Below, one piece after another: positions 1 through 13,000 of a stretch of DNA of 64,000 nt; the first letter of the stretch is position 1, and each line of letters starts with the position of its first letter. Origin of the DNA: Larix kaempferi (Eukaryota > Streptophyta > Pinopsida > Pinales > Pinaceae); contig BSBM01000370.1 in NCBI GenBank assembly GCA_027924585.1, forward strand, positions 29,595,501 through 29,659,500, read 5' to 3'. The position numbers were made by a program, and so were the translations under genes. The notes beneath the pieces were generated by a model, which saw nothing but the letters and a program-made list of their open reading frames with translations, did no database searches and was not told the DNA's origin.

Positions 1-1455
1 ATTTGAGCGGTTACCTTCATCTTGATATTCTTTGCCTTCCTCCTGATCATTTGGTTTATAATTTAAGAACTCATCAATGTTATTTATGAACTTTAGTATT
101 TATTCATCATCTCTGAAAACCTGCCAATGTTCTATATTATCAGGAATAGAAGGTCTGAAGTTGATTTCCAAAGGATGATGCCCCTCTAACATCTCGTCTA
201 ACGATTGAAGTGTTGAAGCTGAAACTGCAAGTCTATCCGTGACACTATTCTGATCTCGAGGGATTGCTTCTATATTAAGGGCATCAAAAAATTCCATTGT
301 GTCCCAGATTGCATTTCTGTTTTTCCTAAGTCTCTGACACTTACATGCAAACTGACCCTTAATTTGTTGGATAATTAGATCTGAGTCCCCTTTAATACTT
401 ACCAATTTGATTCCCATGTCCTTGGCAATCTCTATGCCTAGTAGAAGTGCCTCATACTTTGCCACATTGTTGGTTGCCTCAAAATCTAATCTAAAAGCAA
501 AGTTGAAAACCTTCTCCTCTGGTGAGATGATGACAACCCCAACCCCCTTTCCTGCTCTAGAATATACCCCATCAAAATTCATTTTCCACAACTCATTTAT
601 TTTTTCATTCTTAATCTCTTCATGAATTGGATCTAAAAAGGTGGAGTTGATTTGATAGGTTCCTATTTCACCAGTATTGCAGACATATTCATTAGATGGT
701 CTTTGAGGATTCTCAACATGGTATCTTCTTTCCTTTTCAGTGTGTAGTTTGACGAGTGAATCTTCGGATGCTGGAATAGTTGCATAAGACCAATCTAATT
801 GTATTGAGCCACCCAAAGTTGCACCCCACTTTCTAGAAAGTAGCATACCCCACTTATCTGGTACATCTATGACAAGGATGTCCAGGGTAACATGGATGTC
901 CGGATACTTGGCCAATCTAACAGGTTGGTTTTCGATCATCCCTTCAACTTTAACAGGTCTAGAATCCATGGCACATACATTTTGGTAAGGCCTGGTGGTT
1001 TTCAAATTAAGTTGTTGCATAACTTTCTTAGTCATTAGACTTGCACCAGATCCTGAATCCAACATACAATTACGTAGAAGAAGGTCATCTGTCATCAATG
1101 ATATGTAGAAAGGGGGGTGAGCTTCTTTTCTTGTTTCCCTAGTATGTAGGATTATAGGAGGATCCTCATGAGTTTTGCCATAGCTGGTTGAAGGTTGCTC
1201 TGCAGTATCCGTGAAAGTGACCTTCTTAGGTGTTTGAGGAGCAAGAGGAGTAGGTGGACTAGGGGTAGGAGTATAATTAGAGATGGGTATTTCAAGTACT
1301 TTCAATAGTTTTTCCTTTTGACCAGGAATTTTATAAAGCTCATTCACAGGTACAGGTACTTTAGTTGTATTGAACCAATTACTCCAATCAAAATTCAATT
1401 TACTAGAGTCATTTGATTCAGTTGGAATTATTACCTTTGTTGGCTGTATCACAGG
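1..1455 (-). pseudogene. Ty3/gypsy G2 pol, protease plus RNase H part, cut by window edge
   Basis: Reading leftwards from 1452, this frame gives a proline-rich linker, then an aspartic protease core (DSGSGASLM, near residue 132), then a spacer, then an RNase H domain from about residue 292. The RNase H shows the acidic residues of the family: D in MNFDGVYS, E in AKYEALLLG, D in KGDSDLI and a late D in RDQNSVTD. The frame meets TAA at 98-100 but stays protein-like afterwards to the window edge (INNIDEFLNYKPNDQEEG), so the stop looks premature and the rest of pol should lie to the left. The gag upstream is in another frame, with the shift near 1455. No reverse transcriptase is visible inside the window. 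An RNase H directly after the protease fits the extra, archaeal-type RNase H reported in plant Tat-like elements. The lineage is inferred; the protease and RNase H calls are firm. Confidence 0.85.
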
Positions 1456-2684
1456 TGCAGGATTTGCTCTTCTTTGGTAACCAATCCCTTTAAACTTTGC
1501 ATATTATGGACTTGCTCATTGGAAGGTCTTTCTCCAAAGTTCTTAGTCATATTATCCAACTCATGATTGCCCTGCTTGGCTTGTTTCCAACCCTCTCTGG
1601 GAATGTTGTGGATGTCTCCTACCGCATTTATATACTCAGGCTCGCTTGATGTTGGTTCACTGGTACTACCCTCTGGAAATCCATGTTCTTGTACATAGTT
1701 TGCAAAGTAACAACAAAATTCTTCATGAAAATCTTTGCAAGCCCTACAAAATGGTATGTAAGTCTCAGTCATGTTAGCAGCCTCTATTTGACTTGGAGGC
1801 CTCTTTTCATTATTTGGAGCCTTTTTCTGCCAGTTGGTCTTTGGAGGGTAGTTTCTTTGAATTGGCTGAGTTTGTTGAATCTGTTGAACATGTTGAACAT
1901 GTGCTCTTTCCATATTTATGATTTTATTCTGTATTTCCTTCATTTGAACTACATGTTTCTGCTCAGCCTTTTCCATTCTTTTACACATATCCATCATCTT
2001 TTTCTCCTATGAATCTTTTATAGCAGACACAGGGTCCTTATCTTTATGCTCAGTTGATTTCAATGGAGTTTGAGCTCTTGAATAACCTGGAAAATTTGAC
2101 TTACCAGAAGACTACATGTTTTTATCTATCTTAGTTGCCATTTCCTGTGCTTCTAACAAAGTGGTGGGCTCTTTATCTCTAAGTTCATACTGCATTTCTC
2201 CACTTAAAGCTTCAATGTAATAAACCAATATAGTATGTGGAGTTGGTTTGTAATTTGTAGGGGTTGCATTGGATAAGTCAGTGAATTTCTTGTTGAACTC
2301 GTCCATGGTTTCCATCTCACTTCTTTTGATATTAGTCAAGGCAGCAAGTTGATGTCGGGGTTCTTTTTTCTCACCATACTTGTTGGTGAAAGCATCTTTG
2401 AAAGCAGTCAAGGTTGCAAAAGAGTTGTTTGGTAAGCCGATGAACCAATCACCAGCATCCCCATCTAAAGATAAAGCAAACAACTTCATGTATACATCAT
2501 CATGCTTGTGAGCAGGATCTCTGACATATCCACTTGTACATTTTGAGAAGGCTTTGAGATGATAAGCAGCAGTAATGGCATCAGTGCTAGTAAAAATGGG
2601 AAGTTTGTCGATAGCTTTGTCTGGAATGTCATGTGGTTGACCTGCTATCTGAGTAATGTTAAGGGGAGAATAGAAATCACCCAT
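1455..2684 (-). pseudogene. Ty3/gypsy G2 gag, interrupted
   Basis: Gag of the same minus-strand element. It starts at the ATG at 2684, about 400 bases after the primer binding site. Residues 60-130 carry a retrotransposon Gag core (DAGDWFIGLPNNSFATLTAF, then KDAFTNKYGEKKEPRHQL). After residue 190 there is a TAG at 2112-2114, and the same frame continues through a second TAG near 2007 into a Lys/Gln-rich stretch (1997-1449). That stretch holds a Cys/His cluster, CRACKDFHEEFCC, probably the nucleocapsid knuckle. The frame then breaks near 1455, where the protease frame takes over. Two stops plus one frameshift make the gene non-functional. Coding density, order and strand match a gag-pol layout. 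Confidence 0.8.
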
Positions 2685-3085
2685 TGTATCGGAAAGACAA
2701 TTATTATTGTTTTCAAGAATTTCAAAATTTTCTAAGTTAGTTTGTTCAAAAAGACTATGGATGTCAGAAATGGACTAAGATCCAAGCTCTTCAAGGATCC
2801 TACGAGAAATAAGTTTATTCAATCTCCTCCTGTAAACCTTTTCAGGCTCGGAGATGAAATTGAGTAAACCTTCATAATTCCTTCTAGTTGAATACCTTGA
2901 GGGGTTTACTGACAGTGGAGTCGCCAGGTGGATTCAAGTCTAATTTCTGAGAGTGATTTGACTAAAAATCTACCAAAAAGGAAAACTAAAAAAGGGCAGT
3001 GGAGTCCCCAGATAGATTCAGAATCTATCAAAAAGGTAAAACAAACTAGAAAAAAATAAGGTCGTCCAGGAACAAAAAAGATTTG
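2685..3085 (-). other. G2 untranslated leader
   Basis: About 400 bases between primer binding site and gag start. I see no coding signal. Short near-repeats (GTGGAGTCGCCAGGTGGATT at 2912 and GTGGAGTCCCCAGATAGATT at 2999) show a small internal duplication. Confidence 0.5.
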
Positions 3086-3103
3086 TCCCCGGCAACGGCG
3101 CCA
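3086..3103 (-). promoter_or_regulatory. Primer binding site of G2
   Basis: On the minus strand this reads TGGCGCCGTTGCCGGGGA, four bases after the LTR end. This 18-mer is a well-known primer binding site type of plant Tat/Athila-like gypsy elements. It fixes the inner end of the LTR and the orientation of the element. I am not certain which tRNA it pairs with. Confidence 0.85.
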
Positions 3104-5145
3104 AAAATGTTGTCCGCCGAGATGCACACCAGCAGCAGAAATCTTTCGAAAGTTGTTCCCTCACTACAAGTGGGGAAGGTGTGGCCTTGGGGGCAAGCAA
3201 TGAGCCAGGTACTGTCACCTGAATCCTAGCTCCTCCGTTTAGGCTAACCCCTAACGAAGTCAAGGGGGGTAGTCCCTACAAAGAGTTTACTATGGCTCAA
3301 TGTGTTTTAATGCTTTAAGATGTATGGTGATGCGGATGGGTGTTGTTTAGGAGTTTTCAAATGATGAAAAGATCACAACTTTGTAATTCAAAAATAAACA
3401 CAAGATAAACGAGCAATCCACGTTGCAATGCAAGATACGAGATAACTTGATGCACAACCACTTGAAGAACTTTAAGTACAAGTCACTCACATATGGAAAA
3501 TTAACAACAAGTACTCCAGATAGATAATAAGCAAATAAAAATATGATATCAAGGACCAGTGCCTTATGGAGTCAAAAATTGCTTGAGTGCTTGGGTTACT
3601 TAATACAAGAGTTCGAAAGATATGTTCGTGAGATCATTTTGCAAATTATCTTGGTTTATTTGAAAGTTTTAAATGATCTTGATTATTAGGCTGGCAAGAA
3701 ACAAGGATAAAACGTCCAACCGGAAGAAATACTTTTAGTGGCTATTCATGGTGATCTGATGGACCGTCCAGTTATCAAGAGGATAAGTGTCCAATGTTTA
3801 AACCACCCTCGAAGTTTGAACAACGGCACTCCGGCTCCACCTCCCAGAATAACACTATAAGTATTTATCGAAAGCAACACCGGTTCGTTGGTTGTGGGGT
3901 GAAAATTTTATTATGTTATAGAAGTTTATCAAATCCAACACCTTTTTGAATACTAGCCCAACCTTTTCAGGTTGGTAGAGCATACAAGTGTCGGATAGCA
4001 ACCAAGGTAAATTATTAACGGGGGGGGTGAGTTGAAATGTTTTAGGATTATTGAAGCACACCGTTCAGCTCTCCGACAAAGAGTGCTCTTGAGTTTGTCT
4101 TATGACAAGGTTCAAGAGACTTATTTAATTTATATGCCTAATGCAGGGGAAATGCAAACTTAATATGCTCTCCGACAGAGAGTGCTCTTGACTTGGGTTA
4201 CTGCAAGTTCAAGAGGCTTTGTTCTTTATTAGAATAGAAGCAGCTTGCGTAAAGAAAAAGCACACTTTCTGAAGTAAAACAAGTAATGAAAGAAAATAAC
4301 AAGTGCACACTTTCTAAGGCCAAAATTAACAACCAACTACGAAATAAACAACAAGGTGGGATCAACCTCCGAACAAGGTGACCACTAGAACCACCAGTTC
4401 TTGAGACCTTCCAGCTAGCTAAACTTCGACAAGGAGTCTGGGGATAGAGAAGCTACCACAAAATAATGTGGCCCTCAGGCTGAAATCCCAAGGTTGCTAA
4501 CTCAAGTCAAAACTTGGAAGAGAGTTAATCTAAGTACAAAAATAAACTTTAATCTAGAAAACTTGAAATAAATCTTACTAAAGCATGCATGAAACAATCT
4601 TCCCCAAATGGCGAAGGAGAAACAAAGTGTGGGAGGCCTTATCCCACCTAGCCTTTTTATTAACCGAGTTACAATTGCCTTTGGGACTTAAACCCTTGAA
4701 AGGTCTTTTCAAGAAAATAAACAACTTATGGAAACAATACTTGGAAGCCCTTAATGGCTTATACAAAGGAAAGTGGTTTTATAATTCTCTTATTTGGTTC
4801 AAGTCATCTCCTTGGATTAAAGTTTTGCTCTTCTTTGAGTGTTGTTCTCACAAATCTTTCTTCTCCTTCAAGAGACCTACACTGGCTTAGCTAATCTCAA
4901 CAATGCACCCATTAGATGTTAGTGAAAACCAAAACTTTGAAACTAAGTGCAAATCTAAGATCTAATCTAGATGCCAAATCCTAAATGCAAACCTTAAATA
5001 CTTTCAAATGAGATCTAGTCTAGAAACTTTGAGAAACAAAATGCAAGACTTAGAGCTTAACTACTTAAAAAGTGAATCTAAATATGAACTAATTCTACCA
5101 CTAACCAGGCTTATACTTTGTTTTTTGTTTGGTCTTTTTGTAGGT

Positions 5146-5410
5146 GGACGAAAGGGAGAAAGGGAAGGCAAGACGAGAGGAGATGGAAGAGGAGGGACGA
5201 ATGGAAGGAGGGGAGAAAGGCTAAGGGAGACGAGAGGAAGGAGGAGACTTAGGACAAGAATAGAAGGGGAAAACGAAAGACAAAGAGGGAAAAGAGGGAG
5301 TAAGATGAGAGCTAGAAGGAGAGGGAAAAGGGATGGGAAGAAGGACGAAAGGATGAAGGTTTGAGAAGGAAGACTAGGATGGAAGAGGAAAAGGAAAGGG
5401 GCAAAAAGTC
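5146..5410. repeat. Purine-only tract (GA-rich)
   Basis: About 265 bases with A and G almost exclusively on the plus strand (GGAGAAAGGGAAGGC, GGAGGGGAGAAAGG and so on). It lies within LTR F, so it is a pyrimidine tract in the sense strand of the element. Units such as GGGAGAAAGG and GAGGAAGGAGG recur without a strict period. It creates an open frame (5008-5364) that I regard as spurious. Confidence 0.8.
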
Positions 5411-5918
5411 AAGCAAGCCACAAACCAAAGGCAAGCTAGACAATAATCTCAAACTTGGAGAAGAATAGGGCCTTGGATTTCCACAGTTTAGATAGGTAGA
5501 TCAAGTAACCGATTGAAAACTTTTTTGAATGCTTGATGGAGGAAGCAAGAACTCCTTGTTTCTCGATTTGTAAAGTTTAGACTTCTTTGGAAACCTGTAG
5601 AGTGAAGGTGAAACAAACAAAAACCCTTGCACTTTGGGAAGATACCTGCAAAACCCACATACTCAAGAGAAAAGCATAGATATATAGTTGCTTGTGCTAG
5701 ATTGTTAGCCTTCTTGAATTATAAATCTATAGCTTAAAAATCAAAAGTGCATAAGCAAGACACAATATCACCTTGTTACAAGATGAAGTATGGCCACCAA
5801 GAGCCTCCACAATTTGACCTCCAAAGTCTCAACTTTATTTAATTCTTAAATAGATTACAAAAATTCCTCTAGAGTTTCTTTGCTAAATGATCTATGAAGA
5901 ATGAGGAGAAAAGCCCTC

Positions 5919-5928
5919 ATTATATAAC
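5919..5928 (-). promoter_or_regulatory. TATA-like box of LTR F
   Basis: Minus strand GTTATATAAT, followed by GAGGGCTTTTCTCC. Equivalent TATA-like sites occur about one third of the way into the related LTRs A (40566), B (12684) and H (36140). This supports it as the U3/R promoter of the element. Confidence 0.5.
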
Positions 5929-7519
5929 AAACTAGAGCCATACCCTACCCTAATTCGAATTGGCATTCAAGAGGATCCAAAAGCATGAGTCATCAAATCG
6001 AATTGCCATCAAATCCCTATCACATCCATGTCAAGCCAAGCTTTGGAGTGCTAACTCCACCAACAAGTTCGAGTTGAATTGAAGGAGATGAGGAGGTGGC
6101 CTCCACCTAGGCAAGGCGCCCCTCACCTTTCTTTGGAATAATCACCCATCAAATAACAATGTGCCATGTGGTAAATTTGAGCTCCAATAGAGATTGACGT
6201 GAGGATATCAAGGATGGCGTGAATGCCACATAACCAAGGCTTGGAGCCTTGTGATAAATGCTAACTCGAATGTATGGTGGAGTGTGTTGGAGTGTGCCCT
6301 CAATTTGAGGAGGGCGCCCACCTTGGCTTTTAATACAACTCAACCATCCATTTATCATATGCCAACACACCAAATCGAATTTTTGCATGATGAAGGGCGA
6401 ATTCACTTGGAGTTAATCACTGCTGGTGACTAGATACTTGACTGGATGATGACTAAGATGATTGGAATCTTCATTAATGCCCAGTGCCATGTCAATTAGC
6501 CTTTTATTTTAATCCATTTGGATTATTTTGGAGAGATTTGGATTATCTCCAAATATTCAATTTTTATTATTTGAATTAATAATTTCTCTGTAAATGACTT
6601 TTTTGAGAAATTATTAATTATGAGGCTGAATTGACATCCGAAACTTAGGATAAACTGGTCCGGGGATCATGAATGATTTTTGGCTTAAGGTTGGAGCCTT
6701 CAATCACTGAATTTGGATCCCGGATGAATGACATATTACAAATTGAAAATTTTCCATTTAAACTATGGAAAAATTTAAAAATAATTAAAAACTCAAAACC
6801 GGAGGACCCGGAAAAAAAATTTCAATTTATTTATTTATTTTTTTTTATTTTTTTTTTCTTCTTCTGAGGGTCCTAGTGACCTAGGACATGACCAAAACCT
6901 ATTCAAATAGTGTCTAGTAGGCTTATATATATTAGTTGGACTCTAATAACCCCCCATGGCTAAAATTTTCAAAATCGGGCATTCCAGCTTTGGAGAAAGC
7001 GGAAGAAAACCTCATCGATTATAGCTCGGCTATAGGCAAAGTATAATTGGCAACAGCAAAAACTCCTTGGAATACCATAGTTGCTTAATCAAGTCATGGA
7101 GAACTGAGCCACTCAAAATCCTACTAGCACACTTTAGTACAAACCCTGTGGGGCCATGGTCATGTCGACTGAAAAAAAAAATTGGCTAGGCACAAATGAT
7201 GGATCATCTGACACACTGGAGTACAAACATGCATCATGTTTTTCAAATGGCGGCTCTTCAGATAATCCAACTATGGTACAAAAAAGTTGGTAACAAGGTC
7301 TAGCCAAGTATGAAGGATCAGGATAAAAGTGCCTATTGTCCTAAAGCAATGCTCAGTAGTAGTATACCTCCATTGTTGAGATTTTTTTGCAAGTTATTCA
7401 AGTTTTTGAGTGTTGCAACAGTTACAATAATTTTCTATAGTTCCAGTAGTTTTCTGCAGTTGCAGCTGTTTTGTTGCAGAAGCAGTCGTTTTCACCTTGT
7501 ATTTGCTCTAGCAGTTGTA

Positions 7520-9009
7520 ATGGACAATTCGAACTCTCCTCTCTCTCCTAGGATCTTGACACCCTTCAATTACCTTGATTGGAGGGATGATATGCAGATG
7601 GTATTGCACAACAAATCAATGCACAGGGTGATAATGGGGAAGGATCCCAAACCAACATCAGCTGTGCAGAAAACCAAGTATTTGAATAGATTGGATGAAG
7701 CATTTGGTTTCATGTGTATTCATATTTCCAGAGATCTACTCTTCCACATCGAAGGATTGAAGACTCCAAGAGAGTTATGGTTGAACTTAGAGACCCTATT
7801 TGGCAAACAAGATGAGATAAGAGGCCATATTCTGGAAAACGAGTCGATTGCTCTACAACCAAGCAGTTTCGAGACCATTCGACAATTCTTTTCAAAATTC
7901 AAATATCTGGTTATGCAATGCAAGCAATGTGGCATTGAGAAGAAGGATGAGCAGTTGGTGCTATCCATTCTGAGCAAGCTAGGTCCTGAGTTCTCCATCT
8001 TTGTCTCTACCTTCCATTCTGGGTGAATGTCAATCCCTGGTTGGAAGATTCCATCCTTATATGTTTTCACTGAATCTCTCATCCAAGAACAAGATAAGTT
8101 GATCTAGATGGGCGCCTTGAAGGCCTCCAATGATCAAGCTCTTATGGTTGGAGAAGCAAAAAGTGCGAATGGGAAGGGGAAGCACAAGGGAAAGGATAAG
8201 AGGCCATCTGAACCGAAGCTGAATGCCAAGTCAAGTCCATCAAAAGGAGCCTCCAGCTCTAAGAAGGACAAACATAGGGGATTTGAGAAATCCAAGTGTT
8301 CCTATTGCAAGAAAGGAAACCAGCCACAGAGATCTTGCATGCAGAAGAAGATAAATCAGATGACCAAGCTTCTTGAACAACACAACATTGCCCTCCCAAA
8401 AGGTGCAAGAGAGATTGATTCTGGAAGTGAGTCTGATGGTCATGAGAGACGCCATGCACTGAAGGCTGGATTTTCAAAATCACAAGCCCTCCTCATAGAT
8501 TCAGGAGCATCCAACCACATGGTTGCCTCCATAGAATCATTTTCTTCTTAGATCTCAAAGATGGTCCGATTATTCACATGGGAAACAACTCTCAGATCTT
8601 TGCTGAAGGGAAGGGCACAGTACATATGGAGCATGGAAAGTTCAAAAATGTTCTATTTGTGCCTTCTTTGTCAACAAATTTGTTGTTTGTATATTAGATG
8701 ACTCACACAGGTTCACCGAATAAAGTGGTCTTTGGTCCTGACACAGTTGAGATTACAGAGATCTCTACTAGGAAGATTATAGTGAAAGGGTTTGCAAACC
8801 ATGCCTCCCAGGCATATGAATTCTCACAGTTTTTGCCATACTCTCTACCTACCCCATCGGAATCTGATGAAGATCAGAGTGATATCTCTTCTAATGAAGA
8901 TGAGGATCAAGATCTTGATGTTAAGAATAAATTTCAAGGAGATTCTGATTCAGATCCAGATCCAACACATGCTCCAAATCTATGGCCAAGGTCAATGTGG
9001 CCTCACTAA
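7520..9009 (+). pseudogene. copia gag / protease / pre-integrase pseudogene
   Basis: From the ATG at 7520 the product has the copia Gag start (PFNYLDWRDDMQMVLHNKSM) and the UBN2-like core (ETLFGKQDEIRGHILENES; LSILSKLGPEFSIFVSTF). It is stopped by TGA at 8024-8026 and TAG at 8105-8107. The same frame goes on through a Lys/Ser-rich linker and a zinc knuckle, CSYCKKGNQPQRSC, in which the usual His is Gln. A protease site follows (LLIDSGASNHMVAS, near 8490). A frameshift near 8545 leads into NVLFVPSLSTNLLFVY, a TAG at 8695-8697, and a gag-pre-integrase-like piece ending at 9009 with an acidic tail (PSESDEDQSDISSNEDEDQD). Three stops and a frameshift: dead. Confidence 0.8.
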
Positions 9010-9620
9010 GTCCTTTTAGCTGCTGGGAACACAGTTGGGGATCCATCTCACCATAGAACCACCAGATCTCAGTATCATGCAAAACTTGCACTATGTCATG
9101 CAGATCCACTTCTCTCAGAGAGGTGCTACATGATGGTGGGGTTTGATCCACAATCTCTTGGAGAGACTTGCCATGGGGGATCTACAACCAAGCAACAATC
9201 TCGGTTGTGTGAAAAAAGGTACTCAAAGGTTCATGATTTGGACCACAATGATCCATCCGCTCCAGTAGCAAGAAGGGTTCCTGAAACACTTGCCTTGGCA
9301 AATACAACTTCTACATAGTGGGAGGTACATCAGAGGAGCCGATCCAGATCCAGATCTAGCACCTGCATTGCTATCCTACAGAGGAGTAGCTTGCCAATAT
9401 TTTTTCAAAGGCTTTCACTGAGGAAAGTTTTTTCCTTCTTTGCTTAGTATGAAGGTTCTTTGAGTTCCCTACTGTTGTTCTTTTGAGGGGGGGATTTTTC
9501 CCATGATGTTTTTCCCCATTTCCTTGGTTCATGGACAGTTCTTTTTTTATCATTTATTTGATTGTATGGGTGACCTTTGGTCTTAGTAACTAGGGCCCGG
9601 GATGCAAAAGTATGGATTAA
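9010..9620 (+). other. copia 3' untranslated region
   Basis: No polymerase domains are readable in any frame. Short protein-like scraps (SLRGLPWGIYNQATISVV type) remain, but nothing I can assign. This is where integrase and reverse transcriptase would be expected in a complete copia element. Confidence 0.5.
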
Positions 9621-9627
9621 GGAGGGG
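9621..9627 (+). promoter_or_regulatory. Polypurine tract of the copia element
   Basis: GGAGGGG (preceded by GGATTAA) abuts the LTR start TGTTAGGATATTTATATAC at 9628. Confidence 0.75.
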
Positions 9628-10099
9628 TGTTAGGATATTTATATACTCCATCCTTGTCCTACCTAGCATTATTTATTTTTCCTAGTTGTTGATGATGTCA
9701 TTTTCTCCCTAGTGGTGTGCAGATGTCATCTAGGATCCATCTACTACCTTCTGAGCCCTGCATGCATCATTTTAGGACCACTACATTCAGTTCCCTATTT
9801 TATAGGAACCTACTAAGTGTTCCAGTGCAGTCCACCTGAGTTAGCTGACTCTTGTGGGGGTTTAGAGCTCCGGATGCCACTGATTGTGGCCTCATGCGCC
9901 CTTTTCTGATTGGCATGCATGACAAACTCATTATTGCGCCCTCCTTAGTCAGTGAACTGATTATGTCTTTAGTTAGCTGAGTTTAAGTATAGTTCAGTTG
10001 AGTTTGAGTCTTCTGGAGCACTCCAGTGGTGATAATCCCTATGCTAGAACAACTGAGGTACGAATTCTTCTGTATGATTCGAATTCTCTCCATTGTAAC

Positions 10100-13000
10100 T
10101 GTTATCACATATATAGTAGCCGGGCTACCATACATTATTTTTCTCATTCCAGTACACTATTCAGCCAGTTCCCTTGCATTTGAGATGCCGAGATGAGCAT
10201 CTATATTGGATCACTATCAGATTGTGGACAGCAGTTATATTCCCCATGCCATGACTGAGTTTCAGGACACTCAGAGAGATGACCGATGTAGCCATTATAC
10301 CATTGGTACAGAGCAGACAGTAGTGCCCAGAGTTACAGCAGCAGTTCCAGAGGACAGATGATGGTACAGGGTGATGTGCATTCAGGTATATGACTCAGCA
10401 GGTATATCATGGTGTTATGGTTAGATCGCTTTTATACTTATTCTTATAGCATGTCTTAACACTTAGTGTCATGATCTGGCGATCATATAGATATTTGGAC
10501 CTGGTTGATCTATATATATATATATTTTTGTCCCTACTCAGACTTAGAAGTTCACTATTCATACTCATTGGTATTTACCCTCCTTAGGGAGAATAGCGGT
10601 GATCATTCCACCATACCATGGCTTGCTAGTGTTGGCTCCATTATTCATTGTCTTCGTCCATCCATGGCCTACCTTTTAGATTATCACCCTGACTTACTAC
10701 TTGACTAGTGGCATGGAGGACTTCTCCCCACTGTAGCCTCTGTATGGGATGAGCTTCCTTGTTTATTGTGTCTCGGCTCTGAGTTGGTGACAAAACTTAC
10801 CTATGGTGAGTTGGAGTTCCTTGGAATTCCCCCTAGTCACTAAAGTTGTGTTGGCTAAACCTGAAACTTTTAGTGCTGCCATGAATACAAAATCTGGAAA
10901 AAATGAAATGTTATATCTTGTATGAAAAGCCCATTCATGCAATGTGTTTCTAAACACACATGAATGAAAGGCATGCCAAATGAAAATGGCTATGAAAATA
11001 AAATGTTATATCTTTTGGAAAATAAATACCTAGGTAAACAAGCTGTCCATGACACACCTAGAAGTGCTCAGGTAAACAAGTGCCTTAAAAACACACCTGC
11101 AGCAGAAAGCCTAAAGAAAAATGTAAATCTATGCAATGTGTTTGTAAACACACATAGATCAAGGCTATGGAAACTTCAGGCCCTAAAAGCAATGGAACTT
11201 AAATGCTATATCTAAACAATTGCTGGCCTTATTTGTATTATGGATTGTGCGCATCTGTGAAGGTGAATAAACCCTCTTTAAACAACTCATCCATTTGTGA
11301 GACACCTCCATTCCCTGTGTTATTGCTCATTCAGTATATACTATGGTGTGTATTCCCTTTCCCTTGCCAAAGTGTCACAAAGTCAAGTCAGTCAAGTCAT
11401 CCCTTAGCCCAACCAGTTATTTCAGCCTTCACCCTTCACTAGCAAATTGATCACTACTATGAAGTGAGTATGATCCTGAAAGTCTAGTCTGAGTAATAAT
11501 AATAATTAACGACACTATATATTTGGATTTAGATCGCCAGTTATGATTACTCTGTGTTATAATTGTTATTTGAATAAGTTGTAGAGCATGTATTAACCTT
11601 GACACTTTGCAGCAGCTTTGGATGATGGTCTGAGTTATATTTGGTCTTGGTTAAACACAGTTTGACCATGGAGGACCATGGGACATGAGATGTTAGACCT
11701 TATGATGACATGGATGGATGATATATGGTCTATGTATACATACATGATGATTCTATGCAGCAGCTACAGGGATATGATGATGATTCTTGGGTTACAGCAG
11801 TGTTTGGTCATTTACAGATCATTATTATTGGCCTTGTTCCGGTATATTGGATATTTATTTTGATCATGCAGAGACTCATATGGTGTATGAGTACACATCT
11901 TGGATAGATTTGGACCTTCTGAGTCCAATGGGACAGTTTGTTTTCAGTTCCGGGCACTTACAGTGATGATTGAGCCTCAGTAGGCTGTCCCAGTGCAGTT
12001 TTGGCCTGCTAGAGGCCCTGTCGGAGCAGATGTGATTTTTATCCGGTTGACCTAGGGCGCTGATGATGGAGGGGGTGGTCCAGCCACTTGTTTTTACCAT
12101 ATTACCCCCCTCCCGGACACACTGGTGCCCTCACCTTGACAGCGCCAGCACTCCAGGAGGCTGTTTGGGGCAGTTTCACGCTTCCCGAGGCATTTCAGGA
12201 TTGGTAGAAATGGCTATTGAGGAAATCGATTTGGGCTACTGAGGCAAAGTTATGGCATGGGATGATCAGTGATGATAGATCGGGGTCCTCCACACCTTCT
12301 CCAGCAGTTTCAGCTTCATCGGGGCCCGCATCCATCACTTATGGCACTTTCAGTGGATTTCTGAGGTCTTTTGAGGACCACGACTTGACTATGGAGGCAC
12401 GATTTGGTACATTCATGATTATTTCTTGGTTATTGTGCTATGGGGATTGACCAAGGAGGGATAAAATTACCCCTTGGACCCACCATAAGCCTCTTATGAT
12501 ATTTTATCATCATGATTGGGTGGGATTCCCCTCTTATAGGGCGATTTTGTCCACTTACATTATATTTTATTAGTGATCCATGTATTATATTGTTGAGCTC
12601 ATCTCAACCATTGATTAGACATTTGTATCTTTTAATCTTAGCCACTCATTCAAAAAGTGGTTAGGGTTTTGGTGCCTCTCCTTCCTATTTAAAGGAGAGA
12701 GCCTCTCATTGTAAGGGGTCTTTGGCTCTTGGATTATTGGTATAGAAAAATATTCTTGTGGAAATTCTTGTGGTCTCTTTTGCATCTGGTGTTCTTAGAT
12801 GGTGATTGAAAAGTCTATTGCAATCTAGCATTTGGAAATTGTGGTAAGATCTATCTTTTTTTTGGAAATCATTGTTTGTCTACAGGAGGGCGACTTCAAT
12901 AAGGGCGATTTTGCAAGGCTTCTTCAAATCGACTTTCTTGGCATTCGCTTGTATCAGGGGGTTATCATTAGCATCATTGTGATCTATGCTATCTTTCTGT

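Larger units (their letters stand above)
3108..7295 (-). mobile_element. 5' LTR of G2 (LTR F, 4.19 kb)
   Basis: On the minus strand it starts TGTTACCAACTTTTTTG at 7295 and ends CGGCGGACAACA at 3108, next to the primer binding site. Its first bases form an inverted repeat (CCAACT...AGTTGG) like that at the start of LTRs A1, A2 and A3. The terminal 3' region (3110-3300) resembles, in reverse, the 3' ends of LTRs at 29440-29580, 34800-34979 and 58200-58356 (GGCTTCGG...AACGGAGGAGTCAGGATCA type). All therefore belong to one clade of giant LTRs. The outer 5 bases, AGGTC at 7296-7300, would be one target-site copy; the other lies outside the window. It contains a TATA-like site and a long purine tract, listed separately. 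No protein gene is supported inside. Confidence 0.8.

Noticed and set aside
5008-5364. Open frame of 118 codons rich in Arg, Glu and Gly
   Set aside because: Produced by the purine tract; composition is that of GA-rich DNA in any frame.
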